Shown piece after piece: positions 52,341 through 60,630 of a DNA stretch of 64,000 nt. The stretch lies in contig JAFMLE010000004.1 of NCBI GenBank assembly GCA_017852395.1, forward strand, positions 30,481-94,480. The letters are read 5' to 3'. Source of the stretch: Flavobacteriaceae bacterium (GTDB lineage: Bacteria; Bacteroidota; Bacteroidia; Flavobacteriales; Flavobacteriaceae). Position 1 is the stretch's first letter. Every line of letters starts with the position of its first letter. The notes below the pieces were generated by a model that was not told the origin of the DNA, made no database searches, and saw only the letters and a list, made by a program, of their open reading frames with translations. Position numbers and translations under genes: made by a program.

Positions 52341-52661
52341 GTGTTAGAACGGTTAAAAAAGAAATGGGGAATCAACTCCAACTTACAATTAACAATAATC
52401 TTTATTGTCTTTGCAATAACAGGATCGGCCAGTGTAAAGCTCGGCGCCCCAATTTTAGAATACTTTCAGTTTACAGCCGATCGTTTCAAAGACCTGCCTT
52501 TTCCAAACTTTTGGTATTATAGCCTCAGATTAGTTCTTATTTTTCCAATCTATCAGATTCTTTTGATAGTGGTGGGTACAGTTTTTTTTCAGCATAAATT
52601 CTTTTGGGAATTTGAAAAAAAAATGCTTAAAAAACTTTTTACCTACAAGAGAAAAAAATAA
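52341..52661 (+). CDS. Small membrane protein (DUF6787-like)
   Basis: 106 aa, GTG start. Two membrane helices (IIFIVFAITGSASVKLGAPI; YYSLRLVLIFPIYQILLIVV), basic ends (ERLKKKWG, FEKKMLKKLFTYKRKK). Conserved in flavobacteria behind serA; family DUF6787 by recollection. Function unknown. Convergent with folE (5 bp). Confidence 0.6.
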   Translation: MLERLKKKWGINSNLQLTIIFIVFAITGSASVKLGAPILEYFQFTADRFKDLPFPNFWYYSLRLVLIFPIYQILLIVVGTVFFQHKFFWEFEKKMLKKLFTYKRKK

Positions 52662-52666
52662 CGTGA

Positions 52667-53260
52667 TTAGGACAATCTAGCACTGATTAAGTTCAAAAAC
52701 TCATTCCGGGTATCAGTGTCTTTAAAAGCTCCTCTAAATCCTGAGGTGGTAGTGAGCGAATTTTGCTTCTGTACACCACGCATCATCATACACATATGCG
52801 AAGCTTCAATTACCACAGCCACACCTTGCGGTTTTAAGGTTGAGTTGATGCAATCTAAAATCTGTTCAGTTAGTCGTTCTTGAACTTGTAGACGACGACT
52901 AAAAACATCAACTACGCGAGGAATTTTACTCAGACCCACTATATGACCATTGGGGATATATGCGACATGTGCCTTGCCAAAAAATGGGAGCATATGGTGC
53001 TCACACATGGAGTACAACTCAATGTCTTTTACTAACACCATTTCATTATAATCTTCTTTAAACATTGCACTTTGCAATATTTGTTTGGGGTCTTGTTCAT
53101 ATCCGCCAGTAAGAAATTTCATTGCCTTGGCGGCCCGTTCGGGGGTTTTGACTAAACCCTCGCGGGTGGTATCCTCTCCCAGCAAATCAATAATCTCTCG
53201 ATAATTGGTTTTGATTTCATCAGTAATTGGAAGGGTTTGGATGTTAAAATTTTCATTCAT
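52667..53260 (-). CDS. folE: GTP cyclohydrolase I
   Basis: 197 aa. Zn ligands in [19 protein letters not shown] and [44 protein letters not shown]. First step of folate/tetrahydropterin synthesis. Overlaps msrA by 4 bp. Confidence 0.95.
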   Translation of the reverse strand: MNENFNIQTLPITDEIKTNYREIIDLLGEDTTREGLVKTPERAAKAMKFLTGGYEQDPKQILQSAMFKEDYNEMVLVKDIELYSMCEHHMLPFFGKAHVAYIPNGHIVGLSKIPRVVDVFSRRLQVQERLTEQILDCINSTLKPQGVAVVIEASHMCMMMRGVQKQNSLTTTSGFRGAFKDTDTRNEFLNLISARLS

Positions 53261-53787
53261 TTAATTAGCATTTTTTTATGTTGAATTTTTAATCTTTTCA
53301 ATTTGGGTTGAATCACAAATTGACAATAAGGGTGATCGGTATTTTGGTCGTAAAAGTTTTGATGCTCTTCTTCTGCTTTATAAAACACATCAAAAGGCTT
53401 AAGCTGGGTGACTATCGGCGCATCAAATATCATCTGATCTTCGAGACTCGTCATTACATAATCAGCTGTTTGCAATTGATCATTATTGGTATAGAATATG
53501 GCAGAACGATATTGTGTTCCATGATCAGCCCCCTGACGGTTAAGCGTTGTCGGGTCATGAGACATAAAAAAGAAATAGAGCAATTCTTCAAAACTTACTA
53601 TTGCAGCATCAAACCTTATAGCAACACCTTCGGCATGACCAGTACGTCCTGTACAAACTTCACGGTATGCAGGATTTTTGATAGATCCACCTAAATAACC
53701 TGAGGTCACATCATAAACCCCCTCTATGTTTTTAAAGATGGCCTCTGTGCACCAAAAACAACCTCCAGCGAAATATGCAGTTTCCAT
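53257..53787 (-). CDS. msrA: Peptide methionine-S-sulfoxide reductase A
   Basis: 176 aa. Active-site [13 protein letters not shown] with Cys10; [45 protein letters not shown], and [15 protein letters not shown]. Repairs oxidised methionine. An inverted repeat TTTGTTTA / TAAACAAA (53788-53795 and 53814-53821) touches its start. Confidence 0.93.
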   Translation of the reverse strand: METAYFAGGCFWCTEAIFKNIEGVYDVTSGYLGGSIKNPAYREVCTGRTGHAEGVAIRFDAAIVSFEELLYFFFMSHDPTTLNRQGADHGTQYRSAIFYTNNDQLQTADYVMTSLEDQMIFDAPIVTQLKPFDVFYKAEEEHQNFYDQNTDHPYCQFVIQPKLKRLKIQHKKMLIK

Positions 53788-53821
53788 TTTGTTTAAGATT
53801 TATATAGTAAATATAAACAAA
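53788..53821. repeat. Inverted repeat at the msrA start
   Basis: Perfect 8-bp arms TTTGTTTA and TAAACAAA, 18 bp apart, just upstream of the msrA ATG. May be an operator; A/T-rich so chance is possible. Confidence 0.3.
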
Positions 53822-53922
53822 TATTTGTCCGCTGCTAATTTTAAATAAAAATAAAAGGTTGATGCATTAAAAAAAAGAAGGCTAAGAGCCTCAGAAGTCC
53901 GTTAAAAAAAACAAAAAAACAG

Positions 53923-53930
53923 TACCTTTA
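53923..53930 (+). promoter_or_regulatory. Near-consensus -7 element TACCTTTA before the ABC ATPase gene
   Basis: One mismatch to TAnnTTTG, 4 bp before the ATG. Confidence 0.3.
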
Positions 53931-53934
53931 ACAC

Positions 53935-54606
53935 ATGTCAGACTTAATAAGTGCACATCATCTAAGCAAACAATACGGCAACCTTTCTGTGCTCAAAAAC
54001 GTAAGCCTCAACGTTGGCGATAAAGAGGTACTAGCCATTGTTGGCCCTTCGGGTGCTGGCAAAACTACTTTGCTCCAATTGTTGGGGACCCTCGAAAAGC
54101 CAGACCGCAATCCAGCCACACAGCTAACTTTGCTGGGAGAAGACATCCAAAAGTTGTCCTCCAATGCTCTGGCCGCTTTTCGAAATAAGCATTTGGGTTT
54201 TATTTTTCAATTTCACGAATTATTGCCCGAGTTTTCAGCTTTAGAAAATGTATGCATGCCTGCATGGATCGGTAAAACCCCAGACAAAAAAGCGCGTCTT
54301 CGAGCCGGAGAATTGCTCGAAATTTTGGGCCTCTCAGACCGGGCAGATCATCGGCCAGGTGCATTGTCGGGTGGTGAACAACAACGCGTAGCGGTTGCCC
54401 GAGCACTGATAAACAAACCTCAACTAATCTTTGCAGACGAACCCAGTGGCAACCTAGATAGCGAAAGTGCCTCCCAATTGCATCAACTTTTTTTTGACTT
54501 AAAAGATCAATTTCACTGTAGTTTTGTGATCGTAACCCACAATACCTCCCTTGCTAAAATGGCCGATCGCATACTGACCCTAAAAGATGGTCAAGTAGTA
54601 CAATGA
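53935..54606 (+). CDS. ABC transporter ATP-binding protein (LolD-type)
   Basis: 223 aa. Walker A IVGPSGAGKTTLLQLLG, Q-loop FIFQFHELLPEFSALENV, signature LSGGEQQRVAVARAL, Walker B LIFADEPSGNLDSES, His switch VIVTHNTSL. Close to LolD/MacB-type ATPases; lipoprotein release is likely, but the LolCE permease is not adjacent. 4-bp overlap with the TIGR02757 gene. Confidence 0.85.
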   Translation: MSDLISAHHLSKQYGNLSVLKNVSLNVGDKEVLAIVGPSGAGKTTLLQLLGTLEKPDRNPATQLTLLGEDIQKLSSNALAAFRNKHLGFIFQFHELLPEFSALENVCMPAWIGKTPDKKARLRAGELLEILGLSDRADHRPGALSGGEQQRVAVARALINKPQLIFADEPSGNLDSESASQLHQLFFDLKDQFHCSFVIVTHNTSLAKMADRILTLKDGQVVQ

Positions 54607-55367
54607 ACAAGCAGGACCTCAAACTATTTTTAGAAGAAAAAGCACAGATCTACGAACATCCTCGGTTTTTAGACACAGATCCGATACAAATTCCTCATCA
54701 ATACCAAGAAAAGCAGGATATCGAAATTGCAGCATTTCTAGCTGCTACCATTGCTTGGGGCAATAGAAAATCCATCATTAACAGTGCTGAAAAAATGTTG
54801 AAATTGATGGGAAATAGTCCCTATGATTTCATCATGAATCACTCTCCTGAACAACTCGAGCCCCTCAAGGGTTTTGTTCATAGAACGTTTAATGGTGATG
54901 ACTTTATATATTTTGTCAAAGCCTTAAAACACCTGTTAGAAAAACATCAAGATCTAGAAGCCGCCTTTGTCAATAATAACCCGCATCGACCGATCGGTGA
55001 GTTGCAGTATGATTTCAGAAGTCGTTTTTTGTCTTTAAAACACGAAAAGCGAACCGAAAAACATCTGGCCAACCCTCTTTCGGGCTCCGCAGCCAAGCGC
55101 ATCAATATGTTTTTACGTTGGATGGTTAGAAGCAATCGCAATGGCGTTGATTTTGGTTTGTGGCAATCCTTATTGCCCCGTCAATTATCGATTCCTTTAG
55201 ACGTGCATTCGGGCAATGTTGCACGCAAGCTTAAACTGCTCAAAAGAGCACAAAATGATGCTAAATCTGTTGTAGAATTGGATCAAGCCTTATCGGTTTT
55301 TGACCCCAACGACCCCGTCAAATATGACTTTGCGTTATTTGGCTTGGGAGTTTTTGAAAAATTCTAA
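54603..55367 (+). CDS. TIGR02757 family protein
   Basis: 254 aa. Conserved family in Bacteroidota with HhH-GPD-like helical layout: FLAATIAWGNRKSIINSAEK, LSGSAAKRINMFLRWMVR, PLDVHSGNVARKLKLLKR and PNDPVKYDFALFGLGVFE. The Lys/Asp arrangement resembles DNA glycosylases, but function is not established. Coupled to the lolD-type gene upstream. Confidence 0.8.
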   Translation: MNKQDLKLFLEEKAQIYEHPRFLDTDPIQIPHQYQEKQDIEIAAFLAATIAWGNRKSIINSAEKMLKLMGNSPYDFIMNHSPEQLEPLKGFVHRTFNGDDFIYFVKALKHLLEKHQDLEAAFVNNNPHRPIGELQYDFRSRFLSLKHEKRTEKHLANPLSGSAAKRINMFLRWMVRSNRNGVDFGLWQSLLPRQLSIPLDVHSGNVARKLKLLKRAQNDAKSVVELDQALSVFDPNDPVKYDFALFGLGVFEKF

Positions 55368-55401
55368 ACACTTTCGTTCTTTACATTACACAGATGTTTC
55401 T

Positions 55402-55409
55402 TATTTTTG
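55402..55409 (+). promoter_or_regulatory. Candidate -7 element TATTTTTG for the dihydroorotase-like gene
   Basis: Exact TAnnTTTG match 34 bp before ATG 55444; supports that start over the upstream in-frame extension. Confidence 0.45.
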
Positions 55410-55443
55410 TTTGGTAGTTCGACATAAGGCTGCTTTCAGAAAT

Positions 55444-56700
55444 ATGAAAATTCTTCTACGCAATGCCATTATTGTAGCCCCCAATCAAGATCTTCATTTC
55501 AAACAAAAAGACATACTGGTCGAAAACGGTATCATTACTAAAATTGATACTCAGATTGACCCAAAAAATGTACAATGCATCCAGGCCGAAAACCTGCATG
55601 TATCTGTTGGGTGGTTCGACCCGCATGTGAGTTTTGGTGAACCCGGGTTTGAAGAACGAGAAACTCTAGCAAATGGCTTGTTGGTCGCAGCAAAATCAGG
55701 ATTTACCGCTTTGGGGATCAATCCCAATACTGATCCAGTTATTGATAGTCATTCTGACATTAGCCACCTTTATAAAATCGGCGCGACTTTCTTGACTAAC
55801 GTCCACCCTATTGGCTGCCTGACTTCAGAAGCTAAGGGCGCAAAAATGGCTTCATTATATGACATGCATTTGGCAGGAGCTATGGCTTTTGGTGACTATA
55901 AAAGTGCCATTCATAATGCAAATTTGTTAAAAATAGCGCTCGAATACGCACAAAGTTTTGATGGTGTAATTATGTCACACCCTTCTAATAGTGACCTAGA
56001 GCAGCACGGTGTTGTTCACGAGGGTATTGCCAGTACGCGCTTGGGGCTTAAAGGCATGCCCCGAATTGCAGAATCTGTACAAGTAGCCCGAGATTTGGAA
56101 CTTCTCAAATATACAGAAGGCCGATTGCATATTCCTTTTATCAGCACCAAAGAAAGTGTTCATCTCATTCAAAAGGCAAAAGCTGAAGGACTTCGCGTGA
56201 GTTGCAGTGTGGGGCTTCCTCATCTCTTTTTTGACGATCGGAAAATTGAAAATTTTGAGGCGCAATACAAATTTTTTCCTCCCCTAAGAACACCCGAAGA
56301 CCAGAGCGCATTGCGTGAAGGCCTTCTCAATGGAACCATTGATATGGTTAGCGCTATGCACGAGCCTATCAATATAGAATACAAAGAGTTAGAGTTTGAG
56401 TACGCCGCTGCAGGCTCCATTGGTCTCGAAGCCTGTTTTGGAATTTTGAATAGTGTTTTTCCAATCGAAAAAACCATCGCTTTCCTAACACGCGGCCGGA
56501 GATGCTTTGGACTCGAGGTACCACAAATCAAAGAGGGTGCGCCAGCCAACCTTTGCTGCTTTGATCCCGACACGCACACCACACTTACCAAAGAGCAGTT
56601 GACTTCTACGTCCAAAAACTGTGCATATCTTGGCGAGTCGTTAACGGGCCGTGTTTTGGCTACGATCAATTCGGATAAAATGCAACTAAATAATGGCTAA
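55444..56700 (+). CDS. Dihydroorotase-like protein lacking metal-binding residues
   Basis: 418 aa from ATG 55444. Amidohydrolase fold of the dihydroorotase group. The active-site signature DxHxHxREPG reads DPHVSFGEPG (residues 59-68): the second metal His is Ser63 and the substrate-binding Arg is Gly65. The late catalytic Asp (DHAPH motif) reads MHEPI with Met305. It should therefore be inactive as a dihydroorotase. Similar non-catalytic DHOase-like (PyrX type) subunits support aspartate transcarbamoylase in other bacteria; the flavobacterial members may do so, or bind other ligands. 76 bp after TIGR02757; 8-bp overlap with the next hydrolase. Confidence 0.75.
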   Translation: MKILLRNAIIVAPNQDLHFKQKDILVENGIITKIDTQIDPKNVQCIQAENLHVSVGWFDPHVSFGEPGFEERETLANGLLVAAKSGFTALGINPNTDPVIDSHSDISHLYKIGATFLTNVHPIGCLTSEAKGAKMASLYDMHLAGAMAFGDYKSAIHNANLLKIALEYAQSFDGVIMSHPSNSDLEQHGVVHEGIASTRLGLKGMPRIAESVQVARDLELLKYTEGRLHIPFISTKESVHLIQKAKAEGLRVSCSVGLPHLFFDDRKIENFEAQYKFFPPLRTPEDQSALREGLLNGTIDMVSAMHEPINIEYKELEFEYAAAGSIGLEACFGILNSVFPIEKTIAFLTRGRRCFGLEVPQIKEGAPANLCCFDPDTHTTLTKEQLTSTSKNCAYLGESLTGRVLATINSDKMQLNNG

Positions 56701-57346
56701 AACCTCTTCAGAATTGGATTATCTTATCCGTCCTGCACGTTCACAAAGCAAAAAGACAGCTGCTTTGATTCTCTTACACGGCTACGGAAGCAATAAAGAA
56801 GATCTTTTTAGTTTTGAGCATTTGCTCCCCAAAGAATACACCGTTATTGCTTTAGAAGCGCCCTTAACACTTATGCCAGGGAGTTTTGCTTGGTACGAAT
56901 TGCGCCTTTCGGAATCTATGGAAAAATGGACCGATGTTGATCAAGCCAAAGCCAGTATCCAACGCATAAGAAAGCAACTCCGTTACCTGATTGAGACCTA
57001 TGATTTGGAGCCTTCAAAAATCAGTCTTATCGGATTTAGTCAAGGTGCCATTTTGAGTTGGTGTTTGGGGCTTGACTATCCCAAAGAATTTCAAAAAATC
57101 ATTGCTTTGAGTGGTTATATTCATAGCGATTTACTCCAGCAACCAATAGCAAACTATAAAAACATTAGAGCATTTGCTTCTCATGGCACCAAAGATCCTG
57201 TACTGCCTATAGAGCTCCCTATAAGAACCGTCCCCGAATTACAGAAAAACAATCCTTTAGTGACGTTCAAAACCTACGAATCTGAACATACAATAAACCA
57301 ATCAAATTTTATCGACATGTTGGATTGGATCAATCAACACCAGTAG
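56693..57346 (+). CDS. Carboxylesterase/phospholipase-type alpha/beta hydrolase
   Basis: 217 aa of the YpfH/phospholipase-carboxylesterase family. Nucleophile Ser116 in LIGFSQGAILSWCLG, Asp in SHGTKDPVLPI, His in ESEHTINQ; oxyanion loop ILLHGYGSNKEDL. Cytoplasmic, no signal. Substrate unknown. Starts inside the preceding gene (8-bp overlap) so translation is coupled. Confidence 0.88.
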   Translation: MAKTSSELDYLIRPARSQSKKTAALILLHGYGSNKEDLFSFEHLLPKEYTVIALEAPLTLMPGSFAWYELRLSESMEKWTDVDQAKASIQRIRKQLRYLIETYDLEPSKISLIGFSQGAILSWCLGLDYPKEFQKIIALSGYIHSDLLQQPIANYKNIRAFASHGTKDPVLPIELPIRTVPELQKNNPLVTFKTYESEHTINQSNFIDMLDWINQHQ

Positions 57347-57833
57347 TTTGAGGATAAAGAAGCTGATCGATAACTTTAAATTCAATCTGATCAGCCTCAC
57401 TAATTTTATAGCCCAGCAAAACTTCTCCCCAATACGTTCCGTCCGAAAAGTCTGCGATGACCCATTTGTGATTGAGCACCTTAACTTTGTTGAAGAAAAA
57501 AGTACCCGACATACCCTCAAAAGGGATCAATGGGTTATCGGCCTTTTTAAGGTTCATTTCATATATGGCATCCATCAAACGTTGTTCTAACTGCTTAAGA
57601 TCACGGCCCTCAAAATAAGTCGAAGCGCCGGTATTTCCTTCCAGAGTAAAATATTGTTCGTCATCTAGGCGGCTCTCAAGACTGTCTTTAGCTTGTTGAA
57701 GCAAGGACAATGCATTTTGATTGGCGACCCATTGTTGCTCATAACTTCGGAGTACTTTGTTAGAATTGACCATCTGAAAAATAAACAGGACTACCGTAAA
57801 AAGCAAAAGGTAAAAAGTGATTTTCTGTTTCAT
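57330..57833 (-). CDS. Hypothetical membrane-anchored protein
   Basis: 167 aa. N-terminal helix (FYLLLFTVVLFIFQMV, residues ~7-22), coiled-coil-like segment (NALSLLQQAKDSLESRLDDE), then a beta-rich C-terminal domain (VLNHKWVIADFSDGTYWGEV). No catalytic motif. It sits 12 bp downstream of the MBL hydrolase gene on the same strand, and the pair is probably co-transcribed. Homologues are sometimes named hydrolase, likely by neighbour error. The end overlaps the convergent esterase by 17 bp. Confidence 0.65.
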   Translation of the reverse strand: MKQKITFYLLLFTVVLFIFQMVNSNKVLRSYEQQWVANQNALSLLQQAKDSLESRLDDEQYFTLEGNTGASTYFEGRDLKQLEQRLMDAIYEMNLKKADNPLIPFEGMSGTFFFNKVKVLNHKWVIADFSDGTYWGEVLLGYKISEADQIEFKVIDQLLYPQTTGVD

Positions 57834-57845
57834 AACACAAACCTA

Positions 57846-58616
57846 TCAATTCGAAGTGATTTGCAGGTCGTCATGGGCCAAAAAAACGTTTTTAGGCAAT
57901 GTTTTTTCTACCTCAGCATGAAATCCCATTAGATGGCTAATGTGAGTCAAATAGGTCCGTTTGGGGCGTATCAACGCAATCAACTCAAGCGCCTCTTCTT
58001 TGTTGAGATGTGAAGGGTGTGGGGCTTCGCGTAGGGCATTGATAACAAGAACGTCAAGCCCCTGCAATTTTTTGATTTGATCAGCTGAAATGGTTTTGAC
58101 GTCCGTCAGATAAGCAAAATCATCAATTCGGTATCCAAATACGGGTAAGTTTTGGTGCATAACCTCTATAGGCACTACTGTTTTACCAAAAAGATCAAAA
58201 GAAGTGTTCTTGTCAACGCGATGAAGTTGCAACTCAGGAACTCCAGGATAGCGATTTTTAGTAGCAAATATGTAGGCAAAACGTGATTTTAGTGCTTCCT
58301 CTACCCGATCGTCTAAAAAAACGTTCAATTTTCCCTGCCTGAAGAAAAATGGACGTAAATCATCTAGCCCAGCGGTGTGATCGGCATGTTCATGAGTAAA
58401 TAACAGGGCGTCTAAGCTGGAAATTGGATGGGTCAGCATTTGCTGTCTAAAATCCGGCCCGCAGTCGATCACCACGTTTTGATTGGCCCATTGGATCAGT
58501 ATAGAAACACGCAATCGTTTATCTCTAGGGTCAGCACTCAAACAAACGGGATGTGTACTTCCAATAACCGGAATTCCTTGCGATGTACCCGTTCCTAAAA
58601 AAGTTATTTTTAGCAT
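57846..58616 (-). CDS. MBL-fold metallo-hydrolase (PhnP/RNase Z-like)
   Basis: 256 aa from ATG 58616 (MLKITFLGTGTSQGIPVIGS). Metal site LLFTHEHADHTAGLDDLRPF (HxHxDH), VIDCGPDFRQQML, and late YLTHISHLMGFH. The N-terminal TFLGTGTSQGIP is typical of the PhnP-like phosphodiesterase group (cyclic phosphodiester hydrolysis) and not of beta-lactamases. Substrate unknown. A -7 box lies 10 bp upstream, supporting the start over 58673. Confidence 0.88.
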   Translation of the reverse strand: MLKITFLGTGTSQGIPVIGSTHPVCLSADPRDKRLRVSILIQWANQNVVIDCGPDFRQQMLTHPISSLDALLFTHEHADHTAGLDDLRPFFFRQGKLNVFLDDRVEEALKSRFAYIFATKNRYPGVPELQLHRVDKNTSFDLFGKTVVPIEVMHQNLPVFGYRIDDFAYLTDVKTISADQIKKLQGLDVLVINALREAPHPSHLNKEEALELIALIRPKRTYLTHISHLMGFHAEVEKTLPKNVFLAHDDLQITSN

Positions 58617-58625
58617 GATCCTAAT

Positions 58626-58633
58626 CAAAGATA
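58626..58633 (-). promoter_or_regulatory. Candidate -7 element TATCTTTG for the MBL hydrolase
   Basis: Exact TAnnTTTG match on the minus strand, 9 bp before ATG 58616. Paired back to back with the plus-strand box at 58662-58669. Confidence 0.55.
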
Positions 58634-58661
58634 AATATTTGCCCATAAATAAAACATAGGT

Positions 58662-58669
58662 TACTTTTG
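58662..58669 (+). promoter_or_regulatory. Candidate -7 element TACTTTTG for the 479-aa conserved protein
   Basis: Exact TAnnTTTG match, 16 bp before ATG 58686; divergent partner of 58626-58633. Confidence 0.55.
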
Positions 58670-58685
58670 TCAAAAGCCCAAGTGA

Positions 58686-60125
58686 ATGACCTCCTATCTA
58701 ATCGGTGATCAATCTTTCGAAAACATCCCTTCCATTGAGGCCAAAGCGCTTCGCATAAACCTCAATAAACACATCTACGGTACTTTTGCCGAAATCGGCG
58801 CTGGACAAGAAGTAGCCCGTCATTTTTTTAGAGTTGGTGGTGCCTCAGGAACGATTGCCAAAACCATTAGTGCGTACGACAAAAACTTTAGTGACACCAT
58901 CTATGGTGAGGAGGACGATGGTCGTTATGTTACCGAGACCCGATTAAATCGCATGCTCAAACATGAAATGCGGTTGTTAGAAAATCGTATTCCGGGGGAA
59001 AAGCAAGAAGAAAAACTCTTTTTTACCCTAGCCAATACCGTTGCCACTATTGATTTTGCGAAAAAATTTAAAGGCCATGGTTGGATGGGAATTCGTTTTC
59101 AAGTAGCGCCAAAATCAGAATACAATAACATCGTATTGCATTTCAGGTTTCACCAAACCGAAGCTAAACTCCAGCAAGAGGTATTGGGGATCGTTGGGGT
59201 AAATCTCATTTACGGTGCTTTTTATAAGTACAACGAACCCAAAAAACTGTTGAGATACCTCTATGATCATATCGATAAAGACGCTTTAGAAATCGATACC
59301 ATCAATTTTTCGGGTCCCGTTTTTAATGAAGTAGACAACCGCTTGATGAGTTTACAACTCATAAAAAACGGCATGACAGAAGCAGTCATGTTTGACGGTA
59401 GTGAAAATAATGTACTACCAGCTCGCGTACTGTACAAGAAAAACATATTAGCGCTTCGGGGAAGTTTTAGACCCGTAACCATGGTCAATGTTGATATGTT
59501 TCAAAAATCTTACAACATTTTTGTTAAAGAACCCAATGTAGAAGAGGATAAAACCGTGGTTGTTTTTGAAATCACCCTGTCCAACCTTATGGCGCAAGGC
59601 GAATTGGATGAGAAAGATTTTATGGATCGTGCCAAACTTCTTTGCAGCTTAGGCCATACGGTAATGATTTCTAACTTCAAAGAATATTTTCGTCTTGTTG
59701 ATTATTTTTCACACTATACCAAAAACCAAATGGCACTAGCCATGGGGGTCAATAACTTTTTAGAAATCTTTAAAGAAGATTACTATGACGATCTGAGTGG
59801 CGGAATTCTTGAAGCCTTTGGGAAAATGTTTCACAACAACCTCAAAGTTTACCTCTACCCCATGGAGGAAAAAGAAACCGGTAACATCATCAACAGCAAC
59901 AACTTGAGGTTGCATCCACGGATGAAAGAATTTTATAAATTCTTCAAGTACAACGGCAAGGTGGTAGATATCTTTGATTATGAAGAAAAATACCTCAATA
60001 TCTTTTCACGCGATATTTTACAAAAAATCAAAGATGGTGAAGAAGGTTGGGAAGAAGGCCTACCTACCGGTATCGCAGAGATGATCAAAGAACAACATAT
60101 GTTTGGCTACAAAGACAAAAGGTAG
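58686..60125 (+). CDS. Conserved 479-aa protein of unknown function
   Basis: 479 aa, soluble, no signal or membrane helix. Features: NKHIYGTFAEIGAGQEVARH (residues ~28-47), FRVGGASGTIAKTISAYDKN, ADVE-like acidic loops, ALAMGVNNFLEIFKEDYYDD, LRLHPRMKEFYKFFKYNGKV. The family is widespread in Bacteroidota and other phyla and is often labelled nicotinate-nucleotide adenylyltransferase or TonB receptor; I see neither the HxGH nucleotidyltransferase motif nor a barrel. Monocistronic with its own promoter. Confidence 0.75.
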   Translation: MTSYLIGDQSFENIPSIEAKALRINLNKHIYGTFAEIGAGQEVARHFFRVGGASGTIAKTISAYDKNFSDTIYGEEDDGRYVTETRLNRMLKHEMRLLENRIPGEKQEEKLFFTLANTVATIDFAKKFKGHGWMGIRFQVAPKSEYNNIVLHFRFHQTEAKLQQEVLGIVGVNLIYGAFYKYNEPKKLLRYLYDHIDKDALEIDTINFSGPVFNEVDNRLMSLQLIKNGMTEAVMFDGSENNVLPARVLYKKNILALRGSFRPVTMVNVDMFQKSYNIFVKEPNVEEDKTVVVFEITLSNLMAQGELDEKDFMDRAKLLCSLGHTVMISNFKEYFRLVDYFSHYTKNQMALAMGVNNFLEIFKEDYYDDLSGGILEAFGKMFHNNLKVYLYPMEEKETGNIINSNNLRLHPRMKEFYKFFKYNGKVVDIFDYEEKYLNIFSRDILQKIKDGEEGWEEGLPTGIAEMIKEQHMFGYKDKR

Positions 60126-60134
60126 TCCTATGCT

Positions 60135-60590
60135 TTAGAGTGCCAATAACTGACTGGCGTGTTCTTTTGTTTTCACTTTATCAATAACATGAACAACTAC
60201 ACCTTCTTCATCCATAACAAATGTTTGTCTATGAATGCCATCATATTCACGTCCCATAAATTTTTTCGGTCCCCAAACTCCAAAGGCATTGATCAAAGTT
60301 TTATCGGTATCTGCTAATAAGGGAAAGGGAAATTGATACTTATCGGCAAAATTCTTTTGTTGCTTTTGCGTGTCCGCGCTCACCCCAAGCAAATGGTACC
60401 CCGCGTTTTGAAGCGCTTCATAATGGTCTCTCAAATCACAGGCCTCTGCTGTACAACCCGGCGTATTGGCCTTTGGATAGAAAAAAACTACCCATTTTTT
60501 ACCTATAAAATCATCGAGACCAATTGTTTTTCCTTCATGGGTAATCCCACTAAATGGAGGAACTTTATCCCCTACTTGTAATGTTTTCAT
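60135..60590 (-). CDS. bcp: Thioredoxin-dependent peroxiredoxin (BCP/PrxQ)
   Basis: 151 aa from ATG 60590 (MKTLQVGDKVPPFSG). Peroxidatic Cys46 and resolving Cys51 in PKANTPGCTAEACDLRDH. Reduces hydroperoxides. An extension to 60638 would enter the divergent nth start; not preferred. Confidence 0.93.
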   Translation of the reverse strand: MKTLQVGDKVPPFSGITHEGKTIGLDDFIGKKWVVFFYPKANTPGCTAEACDLRDHYEALQNAGYHLLGVSADTQKQQKNFADKYQFPFPLLADTDKTLINAFGVWGPKKFMGREYDGIHRQTFVMDEEGVVVHVIDKVKTKEHASQLLAL

Positions 60591-60630
60591 GCAATTTTTA
60601 TTTATTTGAAGTGAAATAACAAAAAAATTC

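Noticed and set aside
55300..55443. N-terminal extension of the dihydroorotase-like gene
   Set aside because: Overlaps TIGR02757 and the -7 box; family start is at 55444.
58686..60125. Nicotinate-nucleotide adenylyltransferase or TonB receptor
   Set aside because: No HxGH/ISSTxxR nucleotidyltransferase motifs, no signal peptide and no barrel pattern.
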